39,713 bases of DNA from an uncultured Pseudoflavonifractor sp. (GCF_944387805.1 NZ_CALXGI010000022.1:1-39713); one strand, 5' to 3'; numbered from the stretch's first letter, positions 15,523 to 23,480 are shown. The notes: generated by a model not told the origin, from the letters alone. Made by a program: numbers and translations.

Positions 15523-15550
15523 TTGACTTTTTCAGAGAGACAGGTATACT
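15523..15550 (+). promoter_or_regulatory. Promoter of the dehydrogenase-NTF2 operon
   Basis: TTGACT (15523-15528), a 16-base spacer and TATACT (15545-15550), about 86 bases before the start codon. Confidence 0.7.
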
Positions 15551-15636
15551 CAAATCAAGGACCAGAGAAAGTATTTTTATATCAATCTCTCTCCTCCCAC
15601 CGAACCGGCAAAATATGAAAGAGTGAGGCGTTGAAC

Positions 15637-16419
15637 ATGGGTATTTACGTGGTAACCGGCGGCTCCAGCGGCATTGGGGCCCAGATCGTGTCCAAGCTGA
15701 AGGAGCAGGGCCACGAGACCGTCAACATCGACCTGAAGGACGGCGACATCTCCGCCAACCTGGCCACACCGGAGGGCCGGGAGTCCGCCCTGCGGGAGCT
15801 GTACGACCGCTACCCCGACGGCATTGATGCCATGATCTGCAACGCGGGCGTGTCGGGCGCCAGCGGCAACATCCCCCTCATCATCTCCCTGAACTACTTC
15901 GGCGCCACCGCCATGGCCTCCGGGGCCCTGGAGCTGCTGCAGAAGAAGCGGGGCTCCTGCGTGGTCACCTCCTCCAACACCATCGCCCAGGGCGCTGCCC
16001 GCATGGACGTGGTGGGCATGCTCAACAACCAGGCCGACGAGGAGCGCATTCTGGCCCTAGTAAAGGACTATGATCCCGCCACCGCCCATTCCTTCTATGC
16101 CGCCACCAAGTACGCTCTGGCCCGCTGGGCCCGCCGCATGAGCGCCGACTGGGGGGCCCACGGCGTGCGCATCAACGCAGTGGCCCCCGGCAACGTGCGC
16201 ACGGCCATGACCGCCAAGCTCTCTCCGGAGCACATGGTGGCGGTGGAGGCCCTGCCCGTGCCCATTAACTACGGCACCAACGACCCGCTGATGAGCCCCG
16301 AGGACATTGCCAACGCCATCATCTTCCTCTCCTCGCCTCTGGCCCACGGCATCAACGGCGTGGTGCTCTTTGTGGACGGCGGCACCGACGCGCTGCTCAA
16401 TTCCGAAAAGGTCTATTAA
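15637..16419 (+). CDS. Short-chain dehydrogenase, 3-alpha-hydroxysteroid dehydrogenase-like
   Basis: A 260-residue classical SDR. The cofactor motif TGGSSGIG spans residues 7-14, NAGVSG follows, and the active site is Y154xxxK158 (YAATK), with a preceding TSS stretch for the catalytic Ser. An acidic Asp at the end of the second strand (VNIDLKD) suggests NAD(H) preference. Features such as NYFGAT, IDLKDG...NLATPEGR and the insertion before YAATK resemble the Comamonas 3-alpha-hydroxysteroid dehydrogenase/carbonyl reductase, recalled from memory. A steroid, bile acid or other carbonyl substrate is plausible but unproven. ATG 15637 has GTGAGG eight bases upstream; TTG 15631 is less likely. The NTF2-like gene follows after 15 bases in the same transcript. 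Confidence 0.86.
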   Translation: MGIYVVTGGSSGIGAQIVSKLKEQGHETVNIDLKDGDISANLATPEGRESALRELYDRYPDGIDAMICNAGVSGASGNIPLIISLNYFGATAMASGALELLQKKRGSCVVTSSNTIAQGAARMDVVGMLNNQADEERILALVKDYDPATAHSFYAATKYALARWARRMSADWGAHGVRINAVAPGNVRTAMTAKLSPEHMVAVEALPVPINYGTNDPLMSPEDIANAIIFLSSPLAHGINGVVLFVDGGTDALLNSEKVY

Positions 16420-16434
16420 GAGGGGGTTGCTGAC

Positions 16435-16764
16435 ATGCTGATTGCGGATTTCATCCACGCCATGGAGAAAAAGGACTACAAGGCCATGTCCCAGTGCTTT
16501 GCCAGCCAGTGCCGGCTGTTCGACTACTGCACGCCCGAGGGTACGCCCAACTTCTTTGTCTATGGCCGCCGGGCCATGGACATGTTCTACCACAACAAGT
16601 TTATTCTGGGCGGCCTGTCCGTGTCCAGCCCCAGAATTGTGGACGAGCGGACCGTCAACTTCTACATCAGCTACGGCGGCATCATCAACCACGCCGTGGC
16701 CAACATCGAGAGCTACGACTCCTCCACCGGCCTCATCAAGGAGCTGGTCATCCGGCCCGCATAA
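16435..16764 (+). CDS. NTF2-like/SnoaL-like small protein
   Basis: A 109-residue single-domain protein with the alpha+beta cone pattern of the NTF2 superfamily: N-terminal helices (IADFIHAMEKKDYKAMSQCF), then DYCTPEG and a run of strands (VNFYISYGG, NHAVANIESYD, LIKELVIRP). Members include ketosteroid isomerases, dehydratases such as BaiE and scaffold domains. Catalytic residues of those enzymes cannot be assigned with confidence here. ATG 16435 has GAGGGGG eight bases upstream. Co-transcribed with the SDR gene, so it probably acts on the same substrate, as an isomerase, dehydratase or binding partner. No signal peptide. Confidence 0.72.
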   Translation: MLIADFIHAMEKKDYKAMSQCFASQCRLFDYCTPEGTPNFFVYGRRAMDMFYHNKFILGGLSVSSPRIVDERTVNFYISYGGIINHAVANIESYDSSTGLIKELVIRPA

Positions 16765-16798
16765 GACTGGAGCTCGTTCCTTTCAGAATATTTTCATT

Positions 16799-16835
16799 CC
16801 GCCGCAGCAGTCAAACTGTCTGCGGCGGTCTTTTT
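16799..16835 (+). terminator. Terminator of the dehydrogenase operon
   Basis: CCGCCGCAG (16799-16807) pairs with CTGCGGCGG (16820-16828); an inner CAGT/ACTG extension and a TCTTTTTG tail follow. Confidence 0.88.
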
Positions 16836-16842
16836 GTTTTCT

Positions 16843-16872
16843 TTGACAGATTTGGGTTCGCTGTGTTGTTAT
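16843..16872 (+). promoter_or_regulatory. Promoter candidate of the second sigma factor operon
   Basis: A perfect TTGACA (16843-16848) with a weak TGTTAT (16867-16872) 18 bases on. The start codon is only about 25 bases further, so the leader is very short. Confidence 0.5.
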
Positions 16873-16896
16873 AGAGGTGAAAGGGGTGAGCAGCTT

Positions 16897-17382
16897 ATGG
16901 AGGAGGAGCGGGCAAACACGCTGGTGGAGCGGCATGCCGACACGATTCTGCGCTTCGGCTACACTTGGCTGGGCGACCTGGACGACGCAAAGGACGTCTG
17001 CCAGGAGGTGCTGCTCAAGCTGCTGCTTGACCAGCGGCACTTTCCAGACAGTGGCCAGGAGCGGGCCTGGGTGGTGCGGCTGACCATCAACCAGTGCAAA
17101 AACTGGAAGAAGAGCGCCTGGTTTCGCCGCCGGGCGCCGCTGGAGGAGGGACTGAACCTCTGTGTGGAGCTTCCTGAGCCCGACGACAGCTCCCTGTTGA
17201 CGCAGGTAAACCGCCTGCCCGCCAAATACCGCCGGGTGATCTACCTGCGGTACTATGAGGACTATGACGTACACGAAATCGCCGCGCTGCTGGGCCAGTC
17301 TCCCGCTCTGGTGAGCACTCATCTGGCCCGGGCCAGGGCCCGGCTGAAAACTCTGCTGGAGGGATGCTGCTATGGTGGATAA
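16897..17382 (+). CDS. ECF-type sigma factor paired with a DUF4179 anti-sigma
   Basis: A 161-residue sigma-70 family factor with region 2 (DLDDAKDVCQEVLLKLLL, about residues 25-50) and region 4 (LPAKYRRVIYLRYYEDYDVHE, then the helix-turn-helix around IAALLGQSPALVSTHLARAR). Length and order match the extracytoplasmic function class common in Clostridia. ATG 16897 was chosen because GGGGTG lies eight bases upstream and the protein then starts at the normal family position; an open frame extends further upstream. It overlaps the anti-sigma gene by 11 bases, indicating coupled translation. It is related to the sigma factor at 13407, so the two modules may be paralogous. Confidence 0.92.
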   Translation: MEEERANTLVERHADTILRFGYTWLGDLDDAKDVCQEVLLKLLLDQRHFPDSGQERAWVVRLTINQCKNWKKSAWFRRRAPLEEGLNLCVELPEPDDSSLLTQVNRLPAKYRRVIYLRYYEDYDVHEIAALLGQSPALVSTHLARARARLKTLLEGCCYGG

Positions 17383-18424
17383 ACGTTATCGCGAGGAGCT
17401 GGATCGGCTCCGTTTTACGGATTCTGACAAGCGCACCCTTGCCCGCGCTCTGGCCGGGCGGGCAGAGCGCAGAGCTCCCGCCGCCCCCGGCAGACGCTGG
17501 AGCCGCACCGTCGCCATAGCTGCCGCCCTGGCCTGCATTCTCTGTCTGTCGGTGGGCGCGGTGGTGGTTTCACTTCCGGTGGTGCGGGACTACTTTGGCA
17601 ACAGCGCGGGCTATCAGCAAAGCGCCATCCTTCTGGGTGAATCCATGACCCAGAACGGCTGGACCATGACCCTCACCGACTGCGCCGCCGACGACTATAC
17701 CATATACCTGGGCGTTACGCTCACTGCTCCGGAGGGTACCGTACTGGATTGGGCGGACGGCTACTATTTCGCGGACTGGAGCAGCCCCACCTTCCCGGAG
17801 CTGAATTACGGCGGAGCCGGAACCTATACCCAGATAGCGGACGGCGAGGCGGCAGACAATCAGGTAAGTTTTGTTTTTCAAAGCTATTATCTGCCGGAAG
17901 AAGAGCGCCTCTGCGGTCAGGAGATGGAGATTACGCTGGGGAAGCTTTACCACAACGCAGGTTGGAACGGTGGAGAGACTTATTCCTATGAGAAAATTTA
18001 CGACTGCACTGAAACCTGGCACTTTCGCACCACTTTAAATTACCCGGACCATGTGATTCATCTGACACCCAATCTGGCCGTCCGTACGCTGGATGCGGAT
18101 GCCGTCATTACCGACGTTGTAATCTCTCCGCTCACGGTGTACGTGTCAATTGAGGGCGATGGGCTGAAGGGACACCACGACTGGGTTCCCAAAACGGCCA
18201 GTGGGGACCCCGCCTGTATTGAGAACCAGGAAATTATACTCTATACCAAAGATGGGACTTCCATCCCACTAATGGGTGGTATGTCGGGCAGCGGATGCAG
18301 CGGCGGCGATCTGGACCACCAGGAGGGCTGCTGGCTCCATCTGGTCCGGCGGCCGGATGCGCCTCTGGACATGGGTGATCTTGCCTCCATTTCTATCTGC
18401 GGTGTGGAGATTCCGCTTGTATGA
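17372..18424 (+). CDS. Transmembrane anti-sigma factor with DUF4179 domain
   Basis: A 350-residue single-span protein. The cytoplasmic part (about residues 1-44, DKRYREELDRLRFTDSDKRTL and a basic stretch) should bind the sigma factor. One membrane helix spans about 46-69. The large extracytoplasmic part (about 75-350) starts with DUF4179-like sequence (GESMTQNGWTMTLTDCAADDYTIYLGVTL) and holds several cysteines (among them C288-, C304- and C310-type positions near the C-terminus) that could form disulfides. ATG 17372 has GGAGGG eight bases upstream and overlaps the sigma gene. Expected role: hold the sigma factor at the membrane until an outside signal is sensed. The signal is unknown. Confidence 0.86.
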   Translation: MVDKRYREELDRLRFTDSDKRTLARALAGRAERRAPAAPGRRWSRTVAIAAALACILCLSVGAVVVSLPVVRDYFGNSAGYQQSAILLGESMTQNGWTMTLTDCAADDYTIYLGVTLTAPEGTVLDWADGYYFADWSSPTFPELNYGGAGTYTQIADGEAADNQVSFVFQSYYLPEEERLCGQEMEITLGKLYHNAGWNGGETYSYEKIYDCTETWHFRTTLNYPDHVIHLTPNLAVRTLDADAVITDVVISPLTVYVSIEGDGLKGHHDWVPKTASGDPACIENQEIILYTKDGTSIPLMGGMSGSGCSGGDLDHQEGCWLHLVRRPDAPLDMGDLASISICGVEIPLV

Positions 18425-18461
18425 CTGTTTTCGTTCCCATAGGTTTCCCAGATAATAAAAT

Positions 18462-18499
18462 ATACGGCCCGGCATTCCATGTGAAATGCCGGGCCGTAT
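18462..18499. terminator. Bidirectional terminator between the anti-sigma and DUF1847 genes
   Basis: A 15-bp stem, 18462-18476 with 18485-18499, with an eight-base loop. On the minus strand it is followed by a T-rich tract (ATATTTTATT), on the plus strand by a short CGTCTTTCT. Confidence 0.85.
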
Positions 18500-18507
18500 C
18501 CGTCTTT

Positions 18508-19161
18508 CTACTCCTTCTCGGGGCCGTAGAGGCTCTTGTAGTAGGACTCCGCCGTGTACAGCGCGGCGGCGGGGTTGTGGCCGGTGACCCGGTCCTTGGT
18601 CACCAGGGTGGTGCACAGGGCGTCCGAGTACTTGTAGAACAGGCTGTCGTGGCCCACGCACAATCCCACCACAATGTTCAGCTCCGTGCCCTGCCCGTTG
18701 AGCAGCTTGGCCTGGAGAATGGGGTTGCACATGTTGGCGCCGATGGACTCGCACTCGGGCGCAATGCCCACCGCCGTCTTGCGCACCGCGCCCGCCTTGC
18801 AGGCCGCGCCGTACACCTCAAAGCCGTGGCTGCGGAGGATGCCCGCGGCAATCCGGGCCTCGCGGAGCAGGCCCACGCAGGTGGCGATGCCCAGCTTGTG
18901 ATAGCCCATCCGCTTGGCAAACTCCACAATCTCCTGAATGCGGGTCCAGCGGCAGTAGCCCTCGTACTCCACGTCGGCCGCCGTGGTCATGACCCTGTGG
19001 TTCTCCGGGTCGCGGTATTCCTCCATGGCCTCGTCCATGGCCTGCTGGTCCATGTGCTCGGTCAGGCAGAAGGGGGGACGCCCCTCCGATGTCTGGCGCT
19101 TGCAGCCCGCCACGCCGCAGTCGGCGCAGGAACGAATGATTTCCTTGTCCACCGCTGTCAT
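18508..19161 (-). CDS. DUF1847 family cysteine-rich protein
   Basis: A 217-residue protein with an N-terminal metal-binding-like cluster (SCADCGVAGC, then a Cys in PPFCL) and a C-terminal DUF1847 core with HKLGIATCVGLLREA, CNPI and GLCVGHDSLFYKYSDA. Multiple conserved cysteines suggest a metal or Fe-S centre. The family is common in anaerobes and has no established function. The ribosome site AGGAG abuts the ATG at 19159-19161, leaving no spacing. A GTG three codons later (19150-19152) has nine bases of spacing and may be the true start (VDKEIIRSC). It lies 24 bases downstream of the helicase gene and is probably co-transcribed with it. Confidence 0.85.
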   Translation of the reverse strand: MTAVDKEIIRSCADCGVAGCKRQTSEGRPPFCLTEHMDQQAMDEAMEEYRDPENHRVMTTAADVEYEGYCRWTRIQEIVEFAKRMGYHKLGIATCVGLLREARIAAGILRSHGFEVYGAACKAGAVRKTAVGIAPECESIGANMCNPILQAKLLNGQGTELNIVVGLCVGHDSLFYKYSDALCTTLVTKDRVTGHNPAAALYTAESYYKSLYGPEKE

Positions 19162-19185
19162 CTCCTGTTTTTGAAGGGAACCAAT

Positions 19186-20388
19186 TTACTTTCTGGGGTC
19201 CTGGACGGGGCTTCCGTCGGCGGGCACCAGGCAGCCGTCCTTGTCGTACTTGAGGACGGTGATATCCGCCTTGGTGTTCTTGGCGATCTGCTCCATCTTC
19301 ATCTGCTCGGTAATGCCCACCACCAGGGTGTAGGCCACGCCGTGGCGCTTGGCCCGGCCGGTGCGGCCGATGCGGTGGATGTAGTACTCAATCTCGTCGG
19401 GCACGTCGTAGTTGAACACCACGTCCACGTCGTCGATGTCCAGGCCCCGGGCGGCCACGTCGGTGGCCACCAGCACCCGCATCTTGCCCTCCCGGAAGGC
19501 CTGAAGGGTCTTTTCCCGGATGCGCTGCTGGATGTCGCCGTGGATGGCCTGGGCGGAGATGCCCTTCATCTGGAGCAGGCCGGAGAGCCGGTCGGTCATA
19601 TTCTTGGTGTTGCAGAAGGCGATGGCCCGCTCGTATCCGCCGTGGGTAAGGAGGGCCACCATGGTCTCCAGCTTGTCCCCCCGTCCCTCCAGGTCGATGC
19701 GGTACTGCTGGATGTCCGGCTTGTTCTCCTCGTCGGGCCGCACCACAATCTCCACCGGGTCACGCTGGTACACCCAGGAGATGTCCATCACCTCACGGGA
19801 GATGGTGGCGGAGAAGAGGCCCAGGTTCTTCCGGGACTTGATCTGGTCCAGAATCCGGGTCACGTCGTGGATGAAGCCCATGTCCAGCATGCGGTCGGCC
19901 TCATCCAGCACCACGGTCTCCACCTTGTCCAGCTTCACCGTGCGCCGCTTCATGTGGTCCATGAGGCGGCCGGGGGTGGCCACCACAATCTGCGGATGCT
20001 TTTTCAGGGTGGCAATCTGCTTCTCAATGGGGGCGCCGCCGTAGAGGCACACCGAGCGCACCCCCTCCTTAAACTCACACAGGTCCCGCAGCTCGTCCTG
20101 AATCTGGAGGGCCAGCTCACGGGTGGGGGCCAGCACCAGGGCCTGCACCGCGTCGCTCTCCGGGTTGATGTGCTCCACCATGGGGATGCCGAAGGCAAAG
20201 GTCTTGCCCGTGCCGGTGGGGGCCTTGGCGATGACGTCCTTCCACTCCATGAAGTAGGGAATGGCCCCCGCCTGGACCGGGGTGGCCCGGACGTAGCCCT
20301 TCTTGTTAATGGCCTTCATCACCTCGTCCGAAAGGCCCAGGTCCGCGTAGTTGACAACCTCATTTACCTGTTCGCCGTTGATTTCCAT
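19186..20388 (-). CDS. DEAD-box ATP-dependent RNA helicase
   Basis: A 400-residue helicase with all core motifs: Q-motif region ATPVQAGAIP, motif I APTGTGKT, Ia PTRELA, II DEAD (VLDEADRMLDMGF), III SAT, and the second RecA domain with ARGLD and YIHRIGRTGRA. It unwinds RNA in ribosome assembly or mRNA turnover. No basic or RRM C-terminal extension is present, unlike CshA or DbpA, so it is a minimal form. ATG at 20386-20388 has AAAGGA upstream. It has a consensus promoter at 20531-20559 and a leader of about 135 bases with a hairpin against the ribosome site, hinting at temperature or self-regulation. Confidence 0.93.
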   Translation of the reverse strand: MEINGEQVNEVVNYADLGLSDEVMKAINKKGYVRATPVQAGAIPYFMEWKDVIAKAPTGTGKTFAFGIPMVEHINPESDAVQALVLAPTRELALQIQDELRDLCEFKEGVRSVCLYGGAPIEKQIATLKKHPQIVVATPGRLMDHMKRRTVKLDKVETVVLDEADRMLDMGFIHDVTRILDQIKSRKNLGLFSATISREVMDISWVYQRDPVEIVVRPDEENKPDIQQYRIDLEGRGDKLETMVALLTHGGYERAIAFCNTKNMTDRLSGLLQMKGISAQAIHGDIQQRIREKTLQAFREGKMRVLVATDVAARGLDIDDVDVVFNYDVPDEIEYYIHRIGRTGRAKRHGVAYTLVVGITEQMKMEQIAKNTKADITVLKYDKDGCLVPADGSPVQDPRK

Positions 20389-20396
20389 GCTGATAT

Positions 20397-20442
20397 TCCT
20401 TTCTTTTCGCGCTGATTCAAGGTCCCCACAAGGCGAAAAGAA
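20397..20442 (-). promoter_or_regulatory. Hairpin in the helicase mRNA leader abutting the ribosome site
   Basis: A 10-bp perfect inverted repeat (20401-20410 with 20433-20442, 22-base loop). Its ATG-proximal arm shares two bases with the AAAGGA ribosome site (20397-20402). A second hairpin, GGAGAAA/TTTCTCC, lies at 20495-20516 in the same leader. Both could gate translation, as known for cold-inducible helicase mRNAs; the mechanism here is inferred. Confidence 0.5.
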
Positions 20443-20530
20443 TCCTTTCAGCCCCAACGCCCGCCCGGCCCGGGGGACGCGACCCTAAATCCACGGAGAA
20501 ATTCTGATTTTTCTCCCGTATTCGGTCAAT

Positions 20531-20559
20531 AGTGTAGCATATACCGGAGAAATATGCAA
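20531..20559 (-). promoter_or_regulatory. Promoter of the helicase-DUF1847 operon
   Basis: On the minus strand, TTGCAT (20554-20559), 17 bases, then TACACT (20531-20536) with a TGC extension. Confidence 0.75.
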
Positions 20560-20581
20560 CGGATATTGGCGCGTGTGTTTC

Positions 20582-20610
20582 TTGACATTCCCGGTGGGAG
20601 CGGATACAAT
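20582..20610 (+). promoter_or_regulatory. Promoter of the GT2 glycosylation operon
   Basis: TTGACA (20582-20587), 17 bases, TACAAT (20605-20610). It also argues that the frame open upstream (from 20573) is not translated from its first ATG, because it starts before the promoter. Confidence 0.82.
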
Positions 20611-20662
20611 GTTAGCCTGTAATCGTATGAATATAGGGAATATAGGAAGGAGGCGCGGGAGA

Positions 20663-21361
20663 TTGAAGCTTTCACTGGTGATCCCCGCCTATAATGAGAG
20701 CAGCATCATTGAGGCCACGCTCCGCACCGTCACGGCGCGGCTGGCGGACATGGACCCGGACTACGAGCTGCTCATTGTGGACGACGGCAGCACGGACAAC
20801 ATGGCCGACCTGGTCCGTTCCTTTGCCGACAGCCACGTCCGCCTCACCGGCTACCACCCCAACGGCGGCAAGGGCAAGGCCGTCCGGGTGGGCATGCTGG
20901 AGGCCAGGGGCGACTACGTGTTCTGCACCGACGCCGACCTGGCCTACGGCCTGGAGAACATCCCCCCCATGCTGGACAAGCTGGCGGCGGGGGCCGACCT
21001 GTGCATTGGCTCCCGGCGGCTGGACAAGCTGGGCTACCAGGGCTATCCCCCTATCCGCCTGCTGACCTCCAAGGTCTTTGGCCTTCTGGTGCGGCTCTTC
21101 TCCGGCCTGCCCTACGATACTCAGTGCGGCATCAAGGGCTACCGGCGCGACGCCGCCCAGGCCATCTTCTCCCGCTGCTCCACCGACGGCTTCGCCTTCG
21201 ACTTTGAGGTGCTCCTCCGGGCCCAAAAGCTGGGCCTGACGGTGGAGCAGGAGGCGGTCCATGTGGTGAACCACCGGGCGTCCAAGGTAAACATCCTCCG
21301 GGACAGCGCCCGCATGTTCCGGGATATCTTCCGCATCCGGCGGCTGGTGGGGCGCTCATGA
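20663..21361 (+). CDS. Family 2 glycosyltransferase (dolichyl/undecaprenyl-phosphate glycosyltransferase-like)
   Basis: A 232-residue GT-A-fold enzyme. It starts KLSLVIPAYNESSII, then VDDGSTD (nucleotide-sugar binding) and TDADLAYG (metal-binding DxD-like), with GSRR and QCGIKGYRRDAA as in Alg5/DPM1-type enzymes. It probably transfers a hexose from a nucleotide sugar to a polyprenyl phosphate at the inner membrane face. Unlike CsbB-type homologues it has no C-terminal membrane spans, so it is soluble or peripheral. The start is TTG at 20663, nine bases after AAGGAGG; ATG 20627 has no ribosome site. Its TGA overlaps the ATG of the next gene. Confidence 0.87.
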   Translation: MKLSLVIPAYNESSIIEATLRTVTARLADMDPDYELLIVDDGSTDNMADLVRSFADSHVRLTGYHPNGGKGKAVRVGMLEARGDYVFCTDADLAYGLENIPPMLDKLAAGADLCIGSRRLDKLGYQGYPPIRLLTSKVFGLLVRLFSGLPYDTQCGIKGYRRDAAQAIFSRCSTDGFAFDFEVLLRAQKLGLTVEQEAVHVVNHRASKVNILRDSARMFRDIFRIRRLVGRS

Positions 21362-22986
21362 GGGGGCGCCTGTTTCAAAAGGAGCGGCCCTGGCTGGTCT
21401 TTGCCCTGATCTTCGCCCTGGTGCTCCTCCGCTTCTGCTACTACGGCTTTACCTACTACCCCCAGCTGGACGACTACATCCAGCTCCACAACCAGGCCGC
21501 CTACTACTCCGCCAAGGCGGTTATCCTGGATATGGGCCTGCTGTCCTCCCGGCCTCTGGCCTCGGTGATGGACTACTTCTTCTGGTCCAATTTCTGGCCC
21601 TTCCTCATGGCGGCGGTAGCCCTCATCTCCGCCATGTACGCCGCCTCGGCCTGCCTGTTCCGCCGGGTGTGGGGGGAGTCCTTCGGCACCGGGTACCTGT
21701 TCCTGGCGGTGTACGCCCTGCTGCCCCTGGGCATGGAGGGGACGTACTGGATTTCCGCGTCCAACCGGGTGGTGCCCTCTTTGTTCTTCGTGGCTCTGGC
21801 CATGTACCTGTTCCAGAAGTGGTGCCGGACGGGCAGGGTCCGCTGGCTGCCCCTGTACTTTATCGCCCAGCTCATCTCCTTCTGTTTCTACGAGCAGGGG
21901 CTGGTGCTGTCGGTGACCGGGGTGCTGCTCCTGGGCATTATCGAGTTTTTCCGGGGCAACCGCAGCAGAAGCCTCTTCTCCCTGCTTACCTTTGTCAACG
22001 CAGGCATCTATTTCGCCTTCACCGGATACTTCTCCACCTCCACCGGCCAGCTGGGCAGCCGCCTGAAGCTGACCCTGCCCTGGCAGGAGGGGTGGGACAA
22101 GGTGTTCTTCTCCGCCGCCGGTCAGACCTGCGAGTCCTTCCTCATCGGCGGGTACAAGACCCTGGTCCGGGGCTTCCGCCGGGGAATCATGTGCATCGTC
22201 GAGAACTTCAACCTTCTGTGGGTGCTGGTGCTTATTGCCCTGTGCGCGGTGCTGTTCCTGTTTGCCCGGCGCTTCACCGTAGAACGGCCCACCGGGGAGG
22301 CCGCCCTGCCCAGACCTTGGGCGCTGCTGGCGGGCTTCCTCATGGCCCTGGCGCCGGTGACGCTGTTCTTCGTGCTGTCCAACCCGTCGGTGGCCCTGCG
22401 GAACACAGTGTTCTCCTTCTGCGGCATCGCCCTGTTCCTGGACGCGGCGTGGAGCATGCTGCTGACCAAATGCTCCGCCCGGAGCATTGTCACCGGGGCG
22501 GCGTGCGCTCTGTGCGCGGCGGTGTTCTCCGTGGCGGCTGTCAGCGAGCTCCACGACTACCGGGCCACTACCCAGGCCGACCAGCGGGTGGCCCGGGCGG
22601 TCACTGCCGCCGTGGAGGGAGACGAGGGCGCCATCGCCGTGCTCAACCTGGAGCCCAACTACCTGAGCGAGCAGAACTTTCTCTACCATGAGCACATCCA
22701 CGGCGCCACCGAGAGCAGCTGGGCCCTGGCCGGCCTGCTGTCCTGGGCCGCCGGCGACCCCGCTTTTCCCGCCGCCACCCCCGTGCCCATGGGCGGACGG
22801 TACGCCGGCAGCCTCACTGAGTTCGGCGCTCTGCTGTGGTACGACCATAAGACGGGTACGGTCCAGTCGGTGATGGCCGTCCCCGCCGGGGAGGGCATCT
22901 ATGAAATCCAGACGGCAGGCGGGACCACGCTGGCCGTCGCCCAAGAAGAAAACGGAGCCGGCAGCCTGATCGCCGCCGGAGATTAA
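21358..22986 (+). CDS. Polytopic membrane protein, GT-C glycosyltransferase-like
   Basis: A 542-residue protein with about ten membrane segments across residues 10-400 and a C-terminal extracytoplasmic region of about 140 residues. A DD pair in the first outer loop (YPQLDDYIQLHN, about residue 40) is where GT-C enzymes carry their catalytic acid. It probably moves a sugar from polyprenyl phosphate to a cell-wall polymer, lipid or protein outside the membrane, the role YfhO-type proteins play beside CsbB and GtrA. Family membership is inferred from topology, the DD motif and neighbours, not from strong motif identity. It overlaps the GT2 gene (ATGA) and lies nine bases before gtrA. Confidence 0.72.
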   Translation: MRGRLFQKERPWLVFALIFALVLLRFCYYGFTYYPQLDDYIQLHNQAAYYSAKAVILDMGLLSSRPLASVMDYFFWSNFWPFLMAAVALISAMYAASACLFRRVWGESFGTGYLFLAVYALLPLGMEGTYWISASNRVVPSLFFVALAMYLFQKWCRTGRVRWLPLYFIAQLISFCFYEQGLVLSVTGVLLLGIIEFFRGNRSRSLFSLLTFVNAGIYFAFTGYFSTSTGQLGSRLKLTLPWQEGWDKVFFSAAGQTCESFLIGGYKTLVRGFRRGIMCIVENFNLLWVLVLIALCAVLFLFARRFTVERPTGEAALPRPWALLAGFLMALAPVTLFFVLSNPSVALRNTVFSFCGIALFLDAAWSMLLTKCSARSIVTGAACALCAAVFSVAAVSELHDYRATTQADQRVARAVTAAVEGDEGAIAVLNLEPNYLSEQNFLYHEHIHGATESSWALAGLLSWAAGDPAFPAATPVPMGGRYAGSLTEFGALLWYDHKTGTVQSVMAVPAGEGIYEIQTAGGTTLAVAQEENGAGSLIAAGD

Positions 22987-22995
22987 GGTGAATTT

Positions 22996-23478
22996 ATGAA
23001 GGAAAAAATTCTCCATCTCATCAAGGTCTTTGACCTGAAGCGGTTTATCAAGTTCGGCCTCATCGGCGTGCTCAACACCCTGGTGGACTTTGTGGTGTTC
23101 TACCTGCTGGACAAATTCGTCATTCAGGACGGCCCCACCGTGGTGCTGCTGGGCATGACCATTGTGGCCGGCCCCTATCTCTCCAACGCCATTTCCTACG
23201 TGGTGGCCAACATCCACAGCTTTATCTGGAACAAGTTCTGGACCTTTCAGAAGAAGGAGCCCCTCACCCGCCGTGAGGTGGGCCGGTACATTGTGACCAG
23301 CTGCGGCTTCCTCATCATCTCCTCCATCGGACTGTCCATCTTCATGTCCGTGTTCCAGCTGCCCGCCTTCGCGGCCATTATCCCCGCCGGGCTCATCCCC
23401 CTGGCCGCCAAAATCCCCAACACCTGCGTCACCATGTTCTACAACTACCTGATGAATAAATTCTGGGTGTTCAAGTGA
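22996..23478 (+). CDS. GtrA family membrane protein (putative polyprenyl-phosphate sugar flippase)
   Basis: A 160-residue protein with four membrane segments. The family pattern is clear: FIKFGLIGVLNTLVDFVVFYLL at the start, then SNAISYVVANIHSFIWNKFWTF and a C-terminal YNYLMNKFWVFK. GtrA proteins are thought to flip polyprenyl-phosphate-linked sugars to the outer face. ATG 22996 has AAGGTGA upstream. Last gene of the GT2 - GT-C - GtrA operon, followed by a strong terminator. The order matches three-component glycosylation systems such as those decorating teichoic acids or O-antigen. Confidence 0.9.
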   Translation: MKEKILHLIKVFDLKRFIKFGLIGVLNTLVDFVVFYLLDKFVIQDGPTVVLLGMTIVAGPYLSNAISYVVANIHSFIWNKFWTFQKKEPLTRREVGRYIVTSCGFLIISSIGLSIFMSVFQLPAFAAIIPAGLIPLAAKIPNTCVTMFYNYLMNKFWVFK

Positions 23479-23480
23479 GC

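Noticed and set aside
18421..20415. Long plus-strand open frame across the DUF1847 and helicase genes
   Set aside because: It spans two clear minus-strand genes with complete motifs, and its product is low complexity.
21139..23217. Long minus-strand open frame across the glycosylation operon
   Set aside because: It covers the GT2 and GT-C genes on the other strand; the product is Gly/Gln/His-rich and has no domain.
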